The position numbers and the translations under genes were made by a program. Positions 42,855 to 52,064 of a DNA stretch of 64,000 bases are shown in pieces. Each line of letters opens with the position of its first letter. Position 1 is the first letter of the stretch. Source of the stretch: Sphingopyxis panaciterrae (GTDB lineage: Bacteria > Pseudomonadota > Alphaproteobacteria > Sphingomonadales > Sphingomonadaceae); NCBI RefSeq assembly GCF_011762125.1, contig NZ_JAASQN010000005.1:62001-126000 (forward strand). The letters are read 5' to 3'. Under the pieces are notes generated by a model, which was not told where the DNA came from, made no database searches, and was given only the letters and a program-made list of their open reading frames with translations.

Positions 42855-44132
42855 CTACTGCCCCGTTGAGGTAACCGCGGCAAGCACGGTTCTCGTCGAT
42901 TCCTGCCAGCCCGTGCTCGGTCGCTTCACCGATATCCCGCCGACACGAATCTCTTCGCTCCACTTTCGAATGCATTGCGCAAGAATCTGGGGGGAGGCAC
43001 TTGCTGGGAAGTAGCGAACGCCAAGCTTTTCATGCGCGCGAAAAATGGGCAGATCACGGGCCAATACCGGCTTGTCGTGCCCGAGCGCTTCGATCAACGG
43101 CAGGCCAAAGCCTTCGGCATGCGATCCAATGATGACGCCTTCACAGGCTTCGTAAATGCGTTCCAGTTCCGCATCTTCTACGTCATCCAGCCATATCAGC
43201 TTGCCGCCATGCTCCGGGTGCGTCCGAATGACATTACGTAAATCCTGGGTGTGCCAGCCTTGCCGGCCGACCAGAACCAAGCGGTGGTCCATGCCCTGTC
43301 GCCAAAGCTCATCAAACGCATTCAGAACATCGGCATGCCCTTTGCGCGGCTCGAGCGTGCCCACCATCAGCGAAAATGGAAAGGAAACATTCAGCCGCGG
43401 CGGGGCAGCCGAACTTCCCGGTGCCGGATCGCGCAACACCGATTCCTTGATGCTATACCCCATGGGCACGACGCAGGTACGATACCCATCGACGACGCCA
43501 TAATGTTGATCCAGAACCCGTCGCAGATCCGCTTCGGTCTGGTCAGAAATACATAAGAATCCGTCACTTATCCCGGCGATAATTTCCAGCCAAGCCTTGT
43601 ACCGGATTACGTTGTTGGGTGAGAACCATTCTGGTCGCTCGGCAGGCAGAAGATCGCAGACGAGGAACCAAAGCTGGCCGCCTTGGCGACGAAATTCGGC
43701 CAGCTGCCCACGGTACCGCCGGGTCGTATCAAGCGCAAAGTCCAAACCAAGGAAGACATCCCCGGGTCGCGCCGTCAGCAACGCGCCCGCATCGACGATC
43801 AGCCCGGGTTCCGGCCATGATATATTATGATAAGCCTTGCGCCGGTCAGCAGCGACAAACCGGATCTCCCAATCGGCGGGGGCCTGCCTGGTCAATGCCA
43901 ACGCCAGGGCGCGGACGACACGCTGGATGCCTGTTCCCGCATCATGCTTGCTGATAACCGCCAGGTCGATGAACAGTCGGCGCGGCGTTTCCGTCACCGA
44001 CCGCGCGGATTGCACCGTTCGAGATCGCTGGCGTTCAACGCGCCACTTACGTATTTTCCGGCTCGTTAAAGCCTGGTCGAGACGAACAGGCAAAAGGTCG
44101 AAAAACGGCTGCAGCTTTAACTTTTTGAGCAC
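42855..44132 (-). CDS. GT4-type glycosyltransferase
   Basis: The protein is 425 aa. The GT-B donor-binding half contains VGTLEPRKGHADVL and SHAEGFGLPLIEALGHDKPVL with the expected glutamates; the N-terminal half starts LFIDLAVISKHDAGTGIQRVVR, a pattern of capsule/O-antigen mannosyl- or rhamnosyl-type transferases. It lies 4 bp after the export lipoprotein gene on the minus strand, so the two are co-transcribed. It probably transfers a sugar of the capsule repeat, perhaps the GDP-deoxysugar made by gmd and its partner. Confidence 0.9.
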   Translation of the reverse strand: MLKKLKLQPFFDLLPVRLDQALTSRKIRKWRVERQRSRTVQSARSVTETPRRLFIDLAVISKHDAGTGIQRVVRALALALTRQAPADWEIRFVAADRRKAYHNISWPEPGLIVDAGALLTARPGDVFLGLDFALDTTRRYRGQLAEFRRQGGQLWFLVCDLLPAERPEWFSPNNVIRYKAWLEIIAGISDGFLCISDQTEADLRRVLDQHYGVVDGYRTCVVPMGYSIKESVLRDPAPGSSAAPPRLNVSFPFSLMVGTLEPRKGHADVLNAFDELWRQGMDHRLVLVGRQGWHTQDLRNVIRTHPEHGGKLIWLDDVEDAELERIYEACEGVIIGSHAEGFGLPLIEALGHDKPVLARDLPIFRAHEKLGVRYFPASASPQILAQCIRKWSEEIRVGGISVKRPSTGWQESTRTVLAAVTSTGQ

Positions 44133-44136
44133 GCGA

Positions 44137-45327
44137 TTACTGTTGCGATATCACGGCTGCGGTTGTTGCGGCGGGCAGCAAGGTGGAAGACACGACGTTC
44201 AGGAACTTCTGGATGTCGGCCAACGGTGCATTGGATACATAAATAACATCGCGATTCCGTATCGGAAACGTTTGCGCCACGAAGAAAGTGGACGGGTCGT
44301 TCATGTTGATGCGGTAAATAACCGGTACCTTACCGTCCTCCGTCATGCTCGCAGTAGCCCGCATTGCCGGATCAACCGCATCCGGGTCCTCCAGCCGGAA
44401 GATGAAAGCGCCCTTCACGTCGGCCCGGCCATCCTGCAAGCCCGCAATGCGCCCGAGCGCCTGGGCCAATGTCAGGCCCGTCGCTTCGAACGGGATTTCG
44501 TCATTCCTGCCTGTGGCCCCCAGCGCCGTGAAACTATAGGGCTGGAACAGGACGGTCACGACATCGTCGGGCTGAAGCCGCACGTTCTGCAACGGATTCT
44601 GGATTACCGTTGCCAAAGGCAAAGAGGCGACCGTTGATCCGCGCGTGATCTGAATCGTCGTCTTGCTGACAGGCTGCCGCGCACCACCGGCGGCGGCCAG
44701 AACATCCAGCACACGTTCCCCGCGCGAGGTCAGCGGGACGCGCGCGCTTCCGGCGACATCGCCGACGATCGTCACATTCGCAGCGGCGTTGCGCACCAAA
44801 CGCACAATCGTTTGCGGGTGATGCGCCATCCCCACCAGCCGGGCATTGATGACGCTCGCGATTTGTTGCGGCGTTTTTCCATCCGCTTGGATTCGTCCGA
44901 CGAAAGGCACCGAAATTTGCCCGTCGCTATCGACCATTTGCTCGGGTAGCGACGTGCCTCGTGCCGTCGCTGCGGAGGACATCACGCGGGCATCTCCACC
45001 GACGGCACCGAATAATGTCGCGGGCGGCGCTTCCCAGATCGCGATGTCCAGCACGTCTCCCTTGCCGATTACCGAGCCGATGGGGTTGCCCTGCCCCAGT
45101 TCTTCGGAGAACATGGTGAGATGACTGCTCGCCGAAACCCGTCTCGCGACCGCGTCGGTGACGTCGATGATACTGATATTCGCACCCGCGACCGCGCCTT
45201 GCGCTTCCGCTGCACGATTGATGCTGCGCGCAGAAGGGCCGCTGGAGGGCGCGATCGCGCAGGCGGAAAGTGTGAGGGAAAGGCAAATGGCGCCCGCCCA
45301 GCACTTGGAAGCAATGTGTTTTTTCAT
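44137..45327 (-). CDS. Outer-membrane polysaccharide export lipoprotein (KpsD/Wza-type OPX)
   Basis: The protein is 396 aa from the ATG at 45327 (a TTG three codons earlier is also open). The N-terminus is a lipoprotein signal with lipobox LSAC (Cys23). A PES domain (about 90-185, GKGDVLDIAIWEAPP ... HHPQTIVRL) and SLBB-type domains (about 190-350, LTSRGERVLDVLAAAGG) follow. It should form the outer-membrane channel that receives capsule from KpsE/KpsMT. It starts 234 bp from the divergent kpsE, so export genes share one control region. Confidence 0.93.
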   Translation of the reverse strand: MKKHIASKCWAGAICLSLTLSACAIAPSSGPSARSINRAAEAQGAVAGANISIIDVTDAVARRVSASSHLTMFSEELGQGNPIGSVIGKGDVLDIAIWEAPPATLFGAVGGDARVMSSAATARGTSLPEQMVDSDGQISVPFVGRIQADGKTPQQIASVINARLVGMAHHPQTIVRLVRNAAANVTIVGDVAGSARVPLTSRGERVLDVLAAAGGARQPVSKTTIQITRGSTVASLPLATVIQNPLQNVRLQPDDVVTVLFQPYSFTALGATGRNDEIPFEATGLTLAQALGRIAGLQDGRADVKGAFIFRLEDPDAVDPAMRATASMTEDGKVPVIYRINMNDPSTFFVAQTFPIRNRDVIYVSNAPLADIQKFLNVVSSTLLPAATTAAVISQQ

Positions 45328-45561
45328 CAAAGACAACCAGTAAAGCTCGTGCGCACCGCATGTGCGGCGCCGAAAGATTGGAGCCTATGGAGCAAGCGGA
45401 GCCGCGGATCAAGAAATGCAAATGGACTAGCCGTAATCATGTATTACGCCCGGCACCTCTGCGCTCGATTATCAACTCTAGACGCGGATAAAGCGGATCG
45501 CTAGGGCCGGGCACTGCATATGGCTCCGCACCGCGAAGGCTTGCGTCAAGGTTGATGAATT

Positions 45562-46752
45562 ATGGATATTGCTCGCGAAGAAGCGGGACCGGGCGTTGAA
45601 TATGGGCATGATGCCCCGAACAGTTCAACAGACCGCAGCACGATGACCGCCCGGCTAAAGAATATCCTGAACCGGGTGCGTCCGCTATTTCTATTGACTG
45701 TTGTCATTCCGACCGCACTTGCGGTCCTATATTTTGGTATATTTGCGTCGGATGTTTATATCTCCGAATCGCGGTTCGTCGTCCGCAGCCCGGACAAGCC
45801 ATCGACGTCGGGCTTGGGCATGCTCCTCAAAAGCACCGGATTTGCCAGTGCCGGCGACGAAATTTATGCTGCGCAGGATTTCGTGCTTTCGCGCGACGCA
45901 TTGAAGGCGTTGAATCGAAAAGACGCCTTTGTTCGAGCCTATGCAAATTCTTCCGTGTCGGTTTTCGACCGGTTCGACCCATGGGGCATGGAAAATACGT
46001 TTGAAGACCTGTATAAATATTATGGCAAAAAGGTTGCGGTGGAGCAGGATACAACCTCGTCGATCGTGAAGCTGACCGTGCGAGCCTATAATCCTGAAGA
46101 CGCTCGTCGCATCAATGAGCAGCTCCTGGAGATGGCCGAGGCTACGGTAAACAAGCTCAACGAACGCGGGCGCGCAGATCTTGTTCGCTTCGCCGATAGG
46201 GAAGTCGACGAAGCGAAGCGCAAGTCCCAGGGCGCGGCGCTGGCACTCTCGGCTTATCGCAATGAAGCGGGAGTGGTCGATCCGGAGAAGCAGGCGACCG
46301 TCCAGTTACAGATGATCTCGAAGCTTCAGGACGAGCTGATCGCCACGCAGATGCAATTGCGCCAACTGCGCGCACTGGCGCCAAAAAATCCACAGATCGA
46401 AGCTCTGGATGTACGCGCGAAGGGGCTTGCTCGTGAAATCGATGAGCAACTCGGTTTGGTAGCGGGCAGCAGCAAATCGCTTTCATCAAGGACGGCACAA
46501 TATCAACGATTGTTTCTGGAAAGCCAATTTGCCGACAGGCAACTGGCGGGCGCTATGGCCTCGTTGCAGGATGCTCGCAACGAGGCGCGGCGGAAACAGG
46601 CCTATGTCGAGCGCATTGTCCAACCCAATGTTCCCGATGATCCGCTCGAACCGCGTCGGCTTCGGGGCATCTTTTCGACGTTGATCCTTGGGCTTGCTGC
46701 TTGGGGCATCATCAGCATGCTGCTCGCCGGCATGCTGGAGCACAAGGACTGA
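45562..46752 (+). CDS. kpsE: Capsule export inner-membrane protein (PCP family)
   Basis: The protein is 396 aa. Membrane helices lie near residues 40-62 and 368-390; the long periplasmic part between them is coiled-coil-rich (about 190-340), the PCP-3/KpsE layout. Motifs YISESRFVVRSPD and the late P-rich segment QPNVPDDPLEPRRL are typical. It links KpsMT to the outer-membrane channel. It is first gene of kpsE-kpsM-kpsT-gmd-reductase on the plus strand. The base composition is visibly more AT-rich than the core genes, from here to about 50200. Confidence 0.94.
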   Translation: MDIAREEAGPGVEYGHDAPNSSTDRSTMTARLKNILNRVRPLFLLTVVIPTALAVLYFGIFASDVYISESRFVVRSPDKPSTSGLGMLLKSTGFASAGDEIYAAQDFVLSRDALKALNRKDAFVRAYANSSVSVFDRFDPWGMENTFEDLYKYYGKKVAVEQDTTSSIVKLTVRAYNPEDARRINEQLLEMAEATVNKLNERGRADLVRFADREVDEAKRKSQGAALALSAYRNEAGVVDPEKQATVQLQMISKLQDELIATQMQLRQLRALAPKNPQIEALDVRAKGLAREIDEQLGLVAGSSKSLSSRTAQYQRLFLESQFADRQLAGAMASLQDARNEARRKQAYVERIVQPNVPDDPLEPRRLRGIFSTLILGLAAWGIISMLLAGMLEHKD

Positions 46753-46761
46753 CCGGCGTCG

Positions 46762-47556
46762 ATGACCTCTCGTCTCAAACCGATTGGAAGCAGCGCAGCG
46801 ATTCAAGGCAGGGTGGTCTACGCCCTTCTGATGCGCGAGATCCTGACCCGCTATGGTCGCCACAACATCGGCTTCCTGTGGCTGTTTGTCGAGCCCATGC
46901 TATTCACCACCGGCGTAACGATATTGTGGACGCTTGCAAAATCGGCGCACGGGTCGGCGCTGCCGATCGTCGCATTCGCCCTTACGGGCTATTCGACCGT
47001 GCTGCTTTGGCGCAACATGCCGGCGCGCTGCATCGGAGCGATCGAACCGAATCTCGCCCTGATGTATCATCGGAACGTCAAGGTGATCGACATCTTCTTG
47101 GCGCGCCTTTTGCTCGAAGGAGGAGGGGCGACGATTTCCTTCGTCACTCTCAGCCTGTTTTACATCTATATCGGCTGGCTCGACCCTCCCGAGGACGCCC
47201 TTACCGTGATTGCCGGCTGGCTGCTGATTGCGTGGTTTGGCGCATCGCTGGCCATGCTGCTGGGTGCGCTGGCAGAAAAGAACGAGATCGTCGAACGGCT
47301 TTGGCACCCCGCCTCCTATCTGCTCTTCCCCTTATCAGGCGCCGCCTTCATGGTTGACGCCCTCCCGGCGGTAGCGCAGAAATATGTTCTTTATATTCCG
47401 ATGGTTAATGGCGTCGAGATGATCCGTGAAGGATATTTCGGCGAGCATGTCCGGACGCATTATGACATTCCATATCTCGTCATATGCTGTGTCGCTCTCT
47501 GCCTTTTAGCTTTGTCTCAGGTCGCCGCCGTCAACCGCGGGATAACACCCGAATGA
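46762..47556 (+). CDS. kpsM: Capsule ABC transporter permease
   Basis: The protein is 264 aa with six membrane segments of the ABC-2 type; the opening RVVYALLMREILTRYGRHNIGFLW is the family start, and VNGVEMIREGYFGEHV the usual C-terminal motif. It moves the lipid-anchored capsule across the inner membrane together with KpsT. It lies 9 bp after kpsE and overlaps kpsT by 4 bp (ATGA, 47553-47556). Confidence 0.95.
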   Translation: MTSRLKPIGSSAAIQGRVVYALLMREILTRYGRHNIGFLWLFVEPMLFTTGVTILWTLAKSAHGSALPIVAFALTGYSTVLLWRNMPARCIGAIEPNLALMYHRNVKVIDIFLARLLLEGGGATISFVTLSLFYIYIGWLDPPEDALTVIAGWLLIAWFGASLAMLLGALAEKNEIVERLWHPASYLLFPLSGAAFMVDALPAVAQKYVLYIPMVNGVEMIREGYFGEHVRTHYDIPYLVICCVALCLLALSQVAAVNRGITPE

Positions 47557-48218
47557 TCAACGTCGAACGCGTTCACAAGGCTTATCCCACGCGTGCTGGC
47601 GATCGCGTGGTGCTGGACGATATTTCTTTCACGCTCGGTCGAGGTGAGAAGCTGGGAGTTCTCGGCCGGAACGGCGCGGGGAAGTCGACCCTCATTCGGC
47701 TGGTCAGCGGAGCCGAAAACCCGACATCGGGCACGATAACCAGAACCATGTCGGTTTCATGGCCACTCGCCTTTGGTGGCGCATTTCAAAATGCCCTCAC
47801 CGGATTCGACAATGTTCGGTTCATTAGCCGGATTTATAATCAAGACTATCGGGAGAACATGGAGTTCGTGACCGACTTCACAGAGCTCGGCCTTTACCTC
47901 CGCGAACCGGTGAGATCATATTCGCAGGGAATGCGGGCTCGCCTGGCCTTTGCCATCTCCATGATCATCGAGTTTGATTGCTATCTCATTGACGAAATCA
48001 CTGCAGTAGGCGACGCGAAATTTCATGAAAAATGCGAAGCGGAGCTTTTTCAGAAGCGCGTTGATCGCTCGATGCTGATCATTTCACACGACACCGAATA
48101 TGTCAGGAAGCATTGCGGAAAATTTGGTGTTCTTCATGAAGGCAAGATGACTTTTTTTTATAACTTCGACGAAGCCTTAGAGCATCACTCTTTCAATCTT
48201 CATTTGGAATCTCACTAG
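47553..48218 (+). CDS. kpsT: Capsule ABC transporter ATP-binding protein
   Basis: The protein is 221 aa from the ATG at 47553; a frame extension to 47484 only covers kpsM. Walker [10 protein letters not shown] (38-46), signature [14 protein letters not shown], Walker B CYLIDE and the switch histidine in ISHDTEY are intact. It powers KpsM. The linker of capsule exporters ([20 protein letters not shown]) is present, so the ABC pair belongs to the Kdo-linked capsule type. Confidence 0.96.
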   Translation: MINVERVHKAYPTRAGDRVVLDDISFTLGRGEKLGVLGRNGAGKSTLIRLVSGAENPTSGTITRTMSVSWPLAFGGAFQNALTGFDNVRFISRIYNQDYRENMEFVTDFTELGLYLREPVRSYSQGMRARLAFAISMIIEFDCYLIDEITAVGDAKFHEKCEAELFQKRVDRSMLIISHDTEYVRKHCGKFGVLHEGKMTFFYNFDEALEHHSFNLHLESH

Positions 48219-48246
48219 AAATATTCATTGCAAGCAGGATCTGTAT

Positions 48247-49281
48247 ATGAATAAACGTGCCTTGATCACCGGCGTAACCGGACAGGACGGCAGCTATCTA
48301 TCTGAGCTTCTTCTTGAAAAGGGCTATCAAGTCCACGGGATGGTTCGAAGGTCCAGCACCGCCAACACTTTGCGTATCGATCATTTGCTCGAGGAAGAAT
48401 ATCATAATCGATTCTCGCTTCATTATGGCGATCTTTCGGACGCAAATTCCTTGCGCCGCCTCGTCGATCTGACGCAGCCCAATGAGATTTATAACCTCGC
48501 GGCGCAAAGCCACGTTCGCGTCAGCTTCGACCAGCCGGAATATACTTGCGATGCCACCGGTACAGGCGTGTTGCGGCTGCTGGAAGCCATTCGCGCATCG
48601 ACCCAATATGCTCCGCGCACGGTCCGCTTCTATCAAGCCGGGTCGAGCGAGATGTTTGGCTCGGCCAAGCCGCCGCAGAGCGAAGAGACCCGCTTCGAAC
48701 CGCGCAGCCCCTATGCATGCGCCAAGGTCTATGCCCATTATCAGACGGTGAACTATCGCGAGAGCTATGGCATGTTCGCGAGCAACGGCATCCTTTTCAA
48801 CCACGAAAGCCCACGCCGCGGCGAAACCTTCGCGACGCGGAAAATCACGCTGGCCGCGGCACGGATCAAACTGGGCCTCCAGAAGAAGCTGTTCCTCGGC
48901 AACCTGGACGCCAAGCGCGACTGGGGATTCGCGGGAGATTATGTGGATGCGATGTGGCGCATGCTCCAGCATGATCACCCTGACGATTTCGTTGTCGCAA
49001 CCAACAAGGCGATATCTATCCGTGAGTTCCTGGCTCTGACCTTTCAGCACCTCGATCTCAATTGGGAAGATTTCGTGGAGATTGACGAGCGCTTTTACCG
49101 GCCGGCGGAGGTCGATCATCTTTTGGGGGACTACAGCAAGACGCAGCGCGATCTGGGCTGGTCGCCGACGCATGATGTTTCGTCGCTCGCGAAGATGATG
49201 GTCGAAAGCGACTTGCATCTTGCCAAGCGCGAAAAATACCACCGGAACTTCGACGAACTTGAGGCGCAGATTGCCCAATAA
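48247..49281 (+). CDS. gmd: GDP-mannose 4,6-dehydratase
   Basis: The protein is 344 aa. The NADP loop [10 protein letters not shown] (9-18), QAGSSEMFG and [19 protein letters not shown] (with Tyr-x3-Lys) are diagnostic. It converts GDP-D-mannose to GDP-4-keto-6-deoxymannose, the branch point to GDP-rhamnose, -fucose or -talose. The substrate must come from a manC elsewhere, as the local copy is a fragment. The coding end overlaps the next gene by 11 bp if that gene uses its TTG start. Confidence 0.96.
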   Translation: MNKRALITGVTGQDGSYLSELLLEKGYQVHGMVRRSSTANTLRIDHLLEEEYHNRFSLHYGDLSDANSLRRLVDLTQPNEIYNLAAQSHVRVSFDQPEYTCDATGTGVLRLLEAIRASTQYAPRTVRFYQAGSSEMFGSAKPPQSEETRFEPRSPYACAKVYAHYQTVNYRESYGMFASNGILFNHESPRRGETFATRKITLAAARIKLGLQKKLFLGNLDAKRDWGFAGDYVDAMWRMLQHDHPDDFVVATNKAISIREFLALTFQHLDLNWEDFVEIDERFYRPAEVDHLLGDYSKTQRDLGWSPTHDVSSLAKMMVESDLHLAKREKYHRNFDELEAQIAQ

Positions 49282-50161
49282 CCCCGGTCTTCTTGTTACC
49301 GGCGCATCAGGATTCGTCGGCCGGCACGTCATCGCCAAAGGGCACAACCGGTTCGACATCCTCGCCACAGGGCGCGGCCCTCGACCCGATTGGCTACCGG
49401 CCGATGTTTCCTGGTCGATGGTGGATTTGCTCGACCGGGCATCGGTAGCGACACTGCCGACGGACTTGCCCTTCGCATTGCATTTAGCAAGCGAAACGAT
49501 CCCTTCGAAATTTTCGAGCTATGAACCTTTGCTCGATTCGGTCGAAATGACGCTGAACCTCTGCAGACATTTGCGTTCCGGCCGCCTCTTGTTCGCCAGT
49601 TCCTGTTTAGTATATGCCGCGAAGGCAAAGCCTCTTACGGAAACCGATGCGGTTGATCCCCGCGGCGGCTACGGCCTGACTAAGGCGCTCTGCGAGACGA
49701 TTGTTTCCCGAACGACGGATGTTGAAGCGAGTATCGCACGACCATTCAATCATATCGGTGCGGACATGCGGCCCGATCTTGTCATCCCTTCGATCATCCG
49801 ACGGGTGCGCGACGCGCGCCCTAATGCTGTAATAGAAATGGCAGGGTTGAATAGCATCCGTGACTTCCTTGACATCGATGATATCGTGGGAGCTTATTAT
49901 GCTATACTTGAATGCCCGCAGATATCTTGCGAAGTCTTAAATGTGTCGAGTGGCCAATCAACAAGCATTGGAGATATCGTACGCTTGGTAGCTCAAATAC
50001 TGGATAAGCCGATCAACGGGGTAACCTTCGCAGACCACGGCAATTCGACAGACGACACTTCCATAATTATCGGCGATGCTACAAGGTTACGACAGACGAC
50101 AGGCTGGGTGCCTCGTGTGGGACTGACGGCGAGTTTGCAGAAGCTCATTGGTGATATTTAG
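49271..50161 (+). CDS. NAD(P)-dependent GDP-sugar epimerase/reductase (extended SDR)
   Basis: The protein is 296 aa, taking the TTG at 49271 as start because GAGG stands 6 bases before it and the Rossmann loop [11 protein letters not shown] then begins at residue 6. The only ATG upstream (49220) would push the gene 62 bp into gmd without a ribosome site. The active site SSCLVY and YGLTK (Tyr-x3-Lys) is present. Likely role: 4-keto reduction of the Gmd product to GDP-6-deoxy-D-sugar such as GDP-D-rhamnose; fucose-type epimerisation is an alternative. Confidence 0.85.
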   Translation: MPNNPGLLVTGASGFVGRHVIAKGHNRFDILATGRGPRPDWLPADVSWSMVDLLDRASVATLPTDLPFALHLASETIPSKFSSYEPLLDSVEMTLNLCRHLRSGRLLFASSCLVYAAKAKPLTETDAVDPRGGYGLTKALCETIVSRTTDVEASIARPFNHIGADMRPDLVIPSIIRRVRDARPNAVIEMAGLNSIRDFLDIDDIVGAYYAILECPQISCEVLNVSSGQSTSIGDIVRLVAQILDKPINGVTFADHGNSTDDTSIIIGDATRLRQTTGWVPRVGLTASLQKLIGDI

Positions 50162-50332
50162 GCCGAATAAGCTGTGTCCGAACCCCTGGCGGGATCATGG
50201 TCAGCACTTGCGCCCACCCTGCTTGACTGGCTGTTTGGTCCCGGCCTTTGATAGGGTCAAAACCAAAACATCCCCTTGAAATCGCTTGAATAGGTTGATG
50301 CAAAGGGCTTCCACCACAGCGGGAAGCCCTTC

Positions 50333-50893
50333 ATGCTGTCGCGTTCGTTGTTCTGGTTGTCAGACGAAGCTTGGACGGCAATCGAGCCGCACTACCCAAA
50401 AACCAACCTGGGGGGCGGCGGGTCGATGATCGGCGGGTGATCTCGGGTATCCTTCATGTCCCGAAGTCGGGTTGCCGCAGGTGTGACTGCCCTGCAGACT
50501 ACGGACCATCGACGACAGTCTATAACAGCTTCAACCGCTGGTCGCGAAGAGACTTCTGGACGAAGTTGCTCGATGCCTTGGCAGAGGCGATCGACAGTAC
50601 CTACATCAAGGCCCAGCGTTTCGGCGTCTGGCGGAAAAGGGGGCGCCAGACACAGGCGGTCGACCGTTTCCCCGGCGGCTGGACAACCAGGATCCACGCG
50701 ACGACTGACGTACTGGGCCGTCCCTATGTTCTCATGCTAACGGCGGGCAATGTGAGCGATGTAAAGGCTACGTCTGCGTTGCTCGAACGCGCCGGACCGA
50801 TGCGCTACCTGCCCGGGGACAACGGGCTACGACGCAAACTGCCTGCGCAAATCCTTGCGTGAGAATGGCTTCAGTCCTGAGCATAATCTGTCA
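50333..50893 (+). pseudogene. IS5-family transposase remnant
   Basis: Starting at the ATG at 50333 the frame reads MLSRSLFWLSDEAWTAIEPH, the usual IS5/IS427-group start, then shifts near 50398 into the frame KNQPGGRRVDDRRVISGIL. The DDE aspartate appears in AIDSTYIKAQ, and GWTTRIHATTDVLGRPYVLM is well conserved. A second shift near 50830 moves to the frame GYDANCLRKSLRENGFSPEHN, after which the remaining C-terminal third is absent. No right-hand inverted repeat was found. It is a dead, truncated insertion sequence marking the end of the capsule island. Confidence 0.9.
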
Positions 50894-51008
50894 TGTATTG
50901 CCACCATTGCGGTCAAATCGGCAATGCTGTTCCCAGTTTCTCAAACCAATGATCCGATCAGCATCGATTTGTTCGGCTCGACGAACAGAACGGGCTTTGG
51001 ATCCGTCC

Positions 51009-51065
51009 TTGGCTTTTCGCCCACGACAATATACAGACCATATATGAATCATATAGGAAAACCCT
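51009..51065 (+). promoter_or_regulatory. Candidate promoter and palindromic operator of the parD-like/map pair
   Basis: A perfect palindrome TATATGA-A-TCATATA lies at 51041-51055, 10 bp before the ATG at 51066. TTGGCT (51009-51014) and TATACA (51030-51035) could serve as a weak promoter at a 15-base spacing. AGGA at 51055-51058 is the ribosome site, so a protein bound to the palindrome would cover it. Autoregulation by the ribbon-helix-helix product is the natural reading, by analogy with ParD; it is not shown. Confidence 0.6.
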
Positions 51066-51290
51066 ATGGGCATCGTGAACATAGAAGATGAACTGCACGA
51101 CCAGCTGCGCCTGGCGAGCAAGGTGGCATATCGTTCGATCAATGCGCAGGCTGCCTACTGGATCAAGATCGGCATGCTGTGCGAGACCAATCCGACGCTG
51201 GATTTTGCCGAAATCGTCGCGCGCGAGATGAAGTCCGCGGGCGTTACGACGCAACGGCTGGCGAATGTGGACCATGACGAAGCGGCCTGA
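51066..51290 (+). CDS. ParD-like ribbon-helix-helix protein
   Basis: The protein is 74 aa. The start GIVNIEDELHDQLRLASKVA followed by RSINAQAAYWIKIGML fits a ribbon-helix-helix strand-helix-helix fold and the ParD-like antitoxin family. There is no ParE toxin next to it; instead its coding end overlaps a methionine aminopeptidase by 17 bp (or 26). RBS AGGA is at 7 bases. It is probably a DNA-binding dimer repressing its own operon through the palindrome at 51041-51055. Confidence 0.85.
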   Translation: MGIVNIEDELHDQLRLASKVAYRSINAQAAYWIKIGMLCETNPTLDFAEIVAREMKSAGVTTQRLANVDHDEAA

Positions 51291-52062
51291 AGAACTGGCG
51301 CTGATGGCCGAATCGGGGCGGCTGCTCGCGTCGGTGTTCGAACTGCTCGACCAAACCCCGCTGGCGGGCATGTCGACGCTCCAGATCGATACGCTGGTCG
51401 AGCGCTACATCGTCGACGATTTGCAGGCCCGGCCCGCAAGCAAGGGCCAATATGGTTATGGTTTCGTCCTGAACAGCTCGGTGAACCAGGTGGTTTGCCA
51501 TGGCGTTCCGTCGCCTTCGGAGGTGCTGCAGGGCGGCGATATCGTCAATCTCGACATCACGCTCGAGAAGAACGGCTATATCGCCGATTCGAGCAAGACC
51601 TACCTGATCGGCGCGGTTGAACCCGCCGCGCGACGGCTGGTCCAGACGACTTACGAGGCGATGTGGATGGGCATCAGGGCGGTGCGTCCGGGCGCCCGGC
51701 TCGGCGATATCGGCTGGGCGATCGAACGCCATGCCAAGCGAAACGGCTATTCGGTGGTACGCGAATATTGCGGCCACGGCATCGGCCGCGAGATGCACGA
51801 GGAGCCGCAGGTTCTGCACTTCGGACGGCCCGGGACGGGACTGGTCCTGCGCGAGGGCATGGTCTTCACGATCGAGCCGATGCTCAATCGCGGCCGGCGA
51901 GGGGTGCGGACCGAAGCCGACGGCTGGACGGTCGTGACGAAGGACGGCTCGCTCTCCGCCCAGTTCGAACACACGGTGGCGGTGACGGCAGCTGGGGTGT
52001 CGGTGCTGACGCTACGCCCCGACGAACGCGGCATGATGGGCAAGATGAAGATCGCGGCCTGA
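51274..52062 (+). CDS. map: Type I methionine aminopeptidase
   Basis: The protein is 262 aa from the ATG at 51274; the ATG at 51265 is equally open. Metal and substrate residues are complete: Asp94 (NLDIT), Asp105 (IADSSKTY), His168 (CGHGIGREMH), Glu201 (FTIEPM), Glu232 (QFEHTV), plus His76 (CHGVPS). It removes N-terminal methionine from nascent proteins in the cytosol. It is co-translated with the ParD-like gene by overlap. Whether this is the only map of the genome cannot be told; the pairing suggests a regulated second copy. Confidence 0.93.
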   Translation: MTKRPEELALMAESGRLLASVFELLDQTPLAGMSTLQIDTLVERYIVDDLQARPASKGQYGYGFVLNSSVNQVVCHGVPSPSEVLQGGDIVNLDITLEKNGYIADSSKTYLIGAVEPAARRLVQTTYEAMWMGIRAVRPGARLGDIGWAIERHAKRNGYSVVREYCGHGIGREMHEEPQVLHFGRPGTGLVLREGMVFTIEPMLNRGRRGVRTEADGWTVVTKDGSLSAQFEHTVAVTAAGVSVLTLRPDERGMMGKMKIAA

Positions 52063-52064
52063 GA

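Noticed and set aside
42698-42883. Minus-strand 61-codon open frame behind kpsS
   Set aside because: Antisense to the manC fragment, which matches a known enzyme; the minus frame has no ribosome site or family.
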